NCBI GenBank assembly: GCA_003555185.1
Contig: PWFZ01000394.1
Span: 1 to 7,527 of the forward strand
Direction of reading: 5' to 3'
Length of the DNA stretch: 7,527 nt
Source of the DNA: Balneolaceae bacterium
GTDB taxonomy: Bacteria > Bacteroidota > Rhodothermia > Balneolales > Balneolaceae
Below are positions 5,211 to 7,527 of this stretch, one piece after another; the stretch's first letter is position 1, and each line of letters begins with the position of its first letter. The notes below the pieces were generated by a model. It made no database searches, was not told the DNA's origin, and was given only the letters and a program-made list of their open reading frames with translations. The position numbers and the translations under genes were made by a program.

Positions 5211-6590
5211 ATGCGTAAACTTTTGCCACTGTTATTAATAGGATTATTTTTTACCCCCGTCATTGTATTATCTCAAGAAAGGGGAGAAGAGGAAGAGATA
5301 GAGGATCCGTTTAAAAGGAGTTTAATTTTTGCTCCTACGATTGATGAGCTATTTGATGAAGAAGATCCTTTTGAGTTTGATGAAACTGAATTCGAGCGAA
5401 ATGTTCGCTTTTTATCTAATACCGGATTGGATTTAGGTGCCGGTTTTGAAGCAGGCCCCTATTATTCAAACCATCTTTATAGTCAATATCCGAATTTATC
5501 TACATTACACTTTAATCGTGTAAACGGGCTGTACATCGGATTAAAGAAAGAGCGAATGCAGTGGTACAGACGATCTTCTTTTTTGACAATTCCGGAAATT
5601 CAGCCTCATGGATTTATTGGGATTGGTACTGCTTCGGGCCGAGTGGAGTATGGATTTGGACTGGAACGACTGTTTGGGGAGGAACGAAGGTTTATGGCGG
5701 GTGCGGAGTATCATCGTGCGACGGCAACAGAAGATTACTGGAGAACCGGATTAATTGAAAACACGTTAAGCTCACTTTTTGCCGGATATGACTATCTGGA
5801 TTACTATCAAATTGAAGGGATAGGAATATATGCTGTTCATAGAACAAACCGTTTATTGGAGGTGGCTTTTTCGTATAACAAGGATGAATATTCATCGCTT
5901 GAGCAAAATACCTCCTTTTCTCTTTTTGGGTATGCTAATACCTACAGGCCAAATCCTGCCATCGATAGTGATGCTGATGTAATTAATCTTGATAAATATA
6001 GTTTCAGTTTTTCCATCAATCCCAGAAATGTGTTGATTAGCGAACGGTTTACTGTCTCATCAACTCTTGGGGTAGAATTAGCTGATAATTCGGCCTCTGA
6101 TGAGGACTACCGATTTAACAAATTTCTTACCAACGTGAATATCTTCTACAATGTGGATGAAGGTTCAGTTTTAAGATGGAGAATTCGCACGGGAAGCATC
6201 ACAGGTAATGCTCCGGATTTCAAAGCATTTTATCTGGGCGGTATAGGAAGTTTGAGAGGAACGCCGTACAAATTTTACAGTGGTAACCAGCTGTTTCACA
6301 GTACTTTGGAAATGCAGTTTGGTTCACCGGGAACTCGGTCCGGAAGCTGGGTAAGAAATTACAACCTGCATTTACTAGTGTTTTTGGATTCCGGATGGAC
6401 CAAGGTCAATGAAAACCTGAGAAACTCTACTAATCCTTTTGAAGGATTAGGAAAAATGGCACTATCTGATTTTCAGCACGATGCCGGTTTAGGATTTGGT
6501 ACAGGAGTTTTGAGGGCTGAAATGGCGTGGCCATTGAATAATTTTGATAGTTCACCATACTTCTGGGTTCGCTTTAACCCTACCTTTTAA
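5211..6590 (+). CDS. Omp85/BamA-like outer-membrane beta-barrel without POTRA domains
   Basis: This 459-residue protein has a signal peptide at 1-21 (LS|Q). Next is a very acidic stretch (24-62) with two EDPF motifs, then a barrel rich in alternating strands, ending in WVRFNPTF with the C-terminal Phe recognised by the BAM machinery. FYLGGIGSLRG (340-350) matches the Omp85 superfamily pattern '(F)xLGG..(s/v)RG(Y/F)' of the conserved loop-6 motif, although Thr follows RG instead of an aromatic residue. LHLLVFLDSGW near the C-terminus is also typical of these barrels. There are no POTRA repeats and no patatin or other enzyme domain, so it is not BamA, TamA or FhaC. It could be a small Omp85-like pore or an assembly accessory factor. 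It lies 77 bp after the HD gene with no evident terminator. Neither a ribosome site nor a confident promoter is visible. Barrel nature is sure; family placement is moderate. Confidence 0.85.
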   Translation: MRKLLPLLLIGLFFTPVIVLSQERGEEEEIEDPFKRSLIFAPTIDELFDEEDPFEFDETEFERNVRFLSNTGLDLGAGFEAGPYYSNHLYSQYPNLSTLHFNRVNGLYIGLKKERMQWYRRSSFLTIPEIQPHGFIGIGTASGRVEYGFGLERLFGEERRFMAGAEYHRATATEDYWRTGLIENTLSSLFAGYDYLDYYQIEGIGIYAVHRTNRLLEVAFSYNKDEYSSLEQNTSFSLFGYANTYRPNPAIDSDADVINLDKYSFSFSINPRNVLISERFTVSSTLGVELADNSASDEDYRFNKFLTNVNIFYNVDEGSVLRWRIRTGSITGNAPDFKAFYLGGIGSLRGTPYKFYSGNQLFHSTLEMQFGSPGTRSGSWVRNYNLHLLVFLDSGWTKVNENLRNSTNPFEGLGKMALSDFQHDAGLGFGTGVLRAEMAWPLNNFDSSPYFWVRFNPTF

Positions 6591-6643
6591 ATCATTTAGA
6601 TTCTTTTTTACAAAAAGTGGCATGGTAGGGGCCATAAAAACCG

Positions 6644-6651
6644 TATATTTA
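6644..6651 (+). promoter_or_regulatory. Possible -7 element upstream of mltG
   Basis: TATATTTA differs at one position from the TAnnTTTG element of Bacteroidota promoters and lies 32 nt before the mltG start in the 93-bp gap. No clear -33 TTG is found at the proper distance, so the call is weak. Confidence 0.18.
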
Positions 6652-6683
6652 TGTTCTATTATTTTTGAAAAAGTATATTACTG

Positions 6684-7527
6684 ATGAATCATTTTTTAAA
6701 GCGAGATCTATTAATTTACACGGGGATATTTCTCCTTTTTTTACTCCTCACTTTTGGCTCACGCTATTCAAGGCTTTACAGTGAGAATGCTATCAGTACA
6801 GACATACCGGTTGAACTGTATATACATGAAAGAATTGGTCTTGTTGAGCTAGCCGAAAAATTGGATTCAGCAGCGGCGAATTTTGACCGGGATGAGTTAC
6901 TTTGGGCAGGAAGGGTACTTGGCTGGAGAAATTTTCGGGTTGGCAGATATGAAATTAATGACAATACTTCTTACGAGACGATCCTGTCAAACATGGCAAG
7001 GGGTATTCAGGATCCGGCTAATGTTACGGTACTTCCCGGTAATGATATCGCCAGAATTTCACAGCATCTGGCAAGGCAATTAAAAGCAGATTCTGCAGCT
7101 TTTGCCCAACAGTTCAGTGACAGTTCAGCCATTGCTTTAGAATCTGGATTAACGGGTGAACGATTGCTATCCCGGATGCTTCCCAATACCTATCAAATGT
7201 ATTGGACATCAACTCCTGAAAGGGTTGTTAGACGAATTCTTCGCGAATTTACGGTCGGAATTAATGAACGCTACAGCAGCGAGATAGAAGAGAGCCAGTT
7301 TACTCTCGATGAAATCGTAATTTTAGCATCGATTGTGGAATGGGAGGCTCGCCATCAGGAAGAAAAACCAAAAATAAGCGGACTCTACATAAACCGTCTT
7401 GATAGAAATATGAGGCTGCAGGCTGACCCTACCGTATTATACGCGTTGGGCGAACGTCGGAGAATACTGTATGAAGATTATAGATTTGAACATCCTTATA
7501 ATACTTATCTGTACAGTGGCTTACCAC
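6684..7527 (+). CDS. mltG: Endolytic murein transglycosylase MltG, 3' end missing
   Basis: An open frame of 281 codons runs off the right edge. An in-frame TGA at 6666 and the ATG at 6684 fix the start. A membrane anchor at about 9-25 follows the positive N-terminus KR. IPVELYIHERIGLVELAEKL (41-60) and the region to about 130 look like the LysM-like N-terminal part of YceG/MltG. The catalytic domain shows MLPNTYQM (165-172), ILASIVEWEA (213-222), INRLDRNMRLQADPTVLYAL (236-255) and YNTYLYSGLP (272-281). E219 matches the catalytic Glu of E. coli MltG (E218). The enzyme sits in the inner membrane, cuts nascent peptidoglycan strands and so sets glycan chain length. The expected ending (GLPPGPI and about 50-60 residues more) lies outside. 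Trp follows the catalytic Glu where many homologues have Lys or Glu, and PNTY replaces PDTY/PETY. No strong ribosome site is seen. Confidence 0.95.
   Translation, partial: MNHFLKRDLLIYTGIFLLFLLLTFGSRYSRLYSENAISTDIPVELYIHERIGLVELAEKLDSAAANFDRDELLWAGRVLGWRNFRVGRYEINDNTSYETILSNMARGIQDPANVTVLPGNDIARISQHLARQLKADSAAFAQQFSDSSAIALESGLTGERLLSRMLPNTYQMYWTSTPERVVRRILREFTVGINERYSSEIEESQFTLDEIVILASIVEWEARHQEEKPKISGLYINRLDRNMRLQADPTVLYALGERRRILYEDYRFEHPYNTYLYSGLP

Noticed and set aside
5561..5895. Two short frames, one on each strand, within the barrel gene.
   Set aside because: Both lie wholly inside a well-supported gene and have no ribosome site or recognisable motif.
6578..6630. Inverted repeat CCCTACC / GGTAGGG around the barrel gene's stop, with an inner CTTTTT / AAAAAG pair.
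   Set aside because: The loop is 39 nt long, the left arm lies inside the coding sequence and no U tract follows, so I do not call it a terminator.
6776..7083. Two short open frames, one on each strand, overlapping mltG.
   Set aside because: The MltG frame is continuous across this region and carries the family motifs, so these are chance frames.

Overview
The window looks like a chromosomal segment from a moderately AT-rich, Gram-negative member of the Bacteroidota/Rhodothermota/Balneolota group; a Balneola-like relative is my best guess. This rests on the outer-membrane gene content (a TonB-dependent receptor, a PagL-like barrel and an Omp85-like barrel), on the DUF2752-TM2 gene pair, and on starts that nearly all lack a Shine-Dalgarno sequence. 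The exact lineage is an inference. I see no RNA genes, mobile elements, CRISPR arrays or phage genes, and no stretch over 300 bases without a gene.

Left half (1-3862): every gene is on the minus strand. In transcription order they are a 674-residue TonB-dependent receptor, a 195-residue anchored protein of an uncharacterised family, a cold-shock protein, a clear intrinsic terminator, a 108-residue integral membrane protein, and the N-terminal 139 codons of an outer-membrane barrel resembling PagL/acyloxyacyl hydrolases. The last gene starts with TTG and runs off the left edge.

Divergent promoter region (3863-3919): only 57 bp separate the receptor from the rightward genes. It contains a 16-bp imperfect palindrome that could be an operator.

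Right half (3920-7527): every gene is on the plus strand. A compact cluster encodes a DUF2752 membrane protein, a TM2-domain protein (start directly after the DUF2752 stop) and a COG2316-type HD-superfamily protein (4-nt overlap). Then come a signal-peptide-bearing Omp85-like barrel without POTRA domains and mltG, the endolytic murein transglycosylase, cut at the right edge before its C-terminus.

Overall this is mainly envelope biology: nutrient uptake, outer-membrane barrels, peptidoglycan chain termination and small inner-membrane proteins. I do not see a convincing new defence, biosynthetic or mobile system. The best leads are the coupled DUF2752-TM2-HD cassette, the uncharacterised 195-residue family, and the terminator placed just before the start codon of the 108-residue membrane protein.
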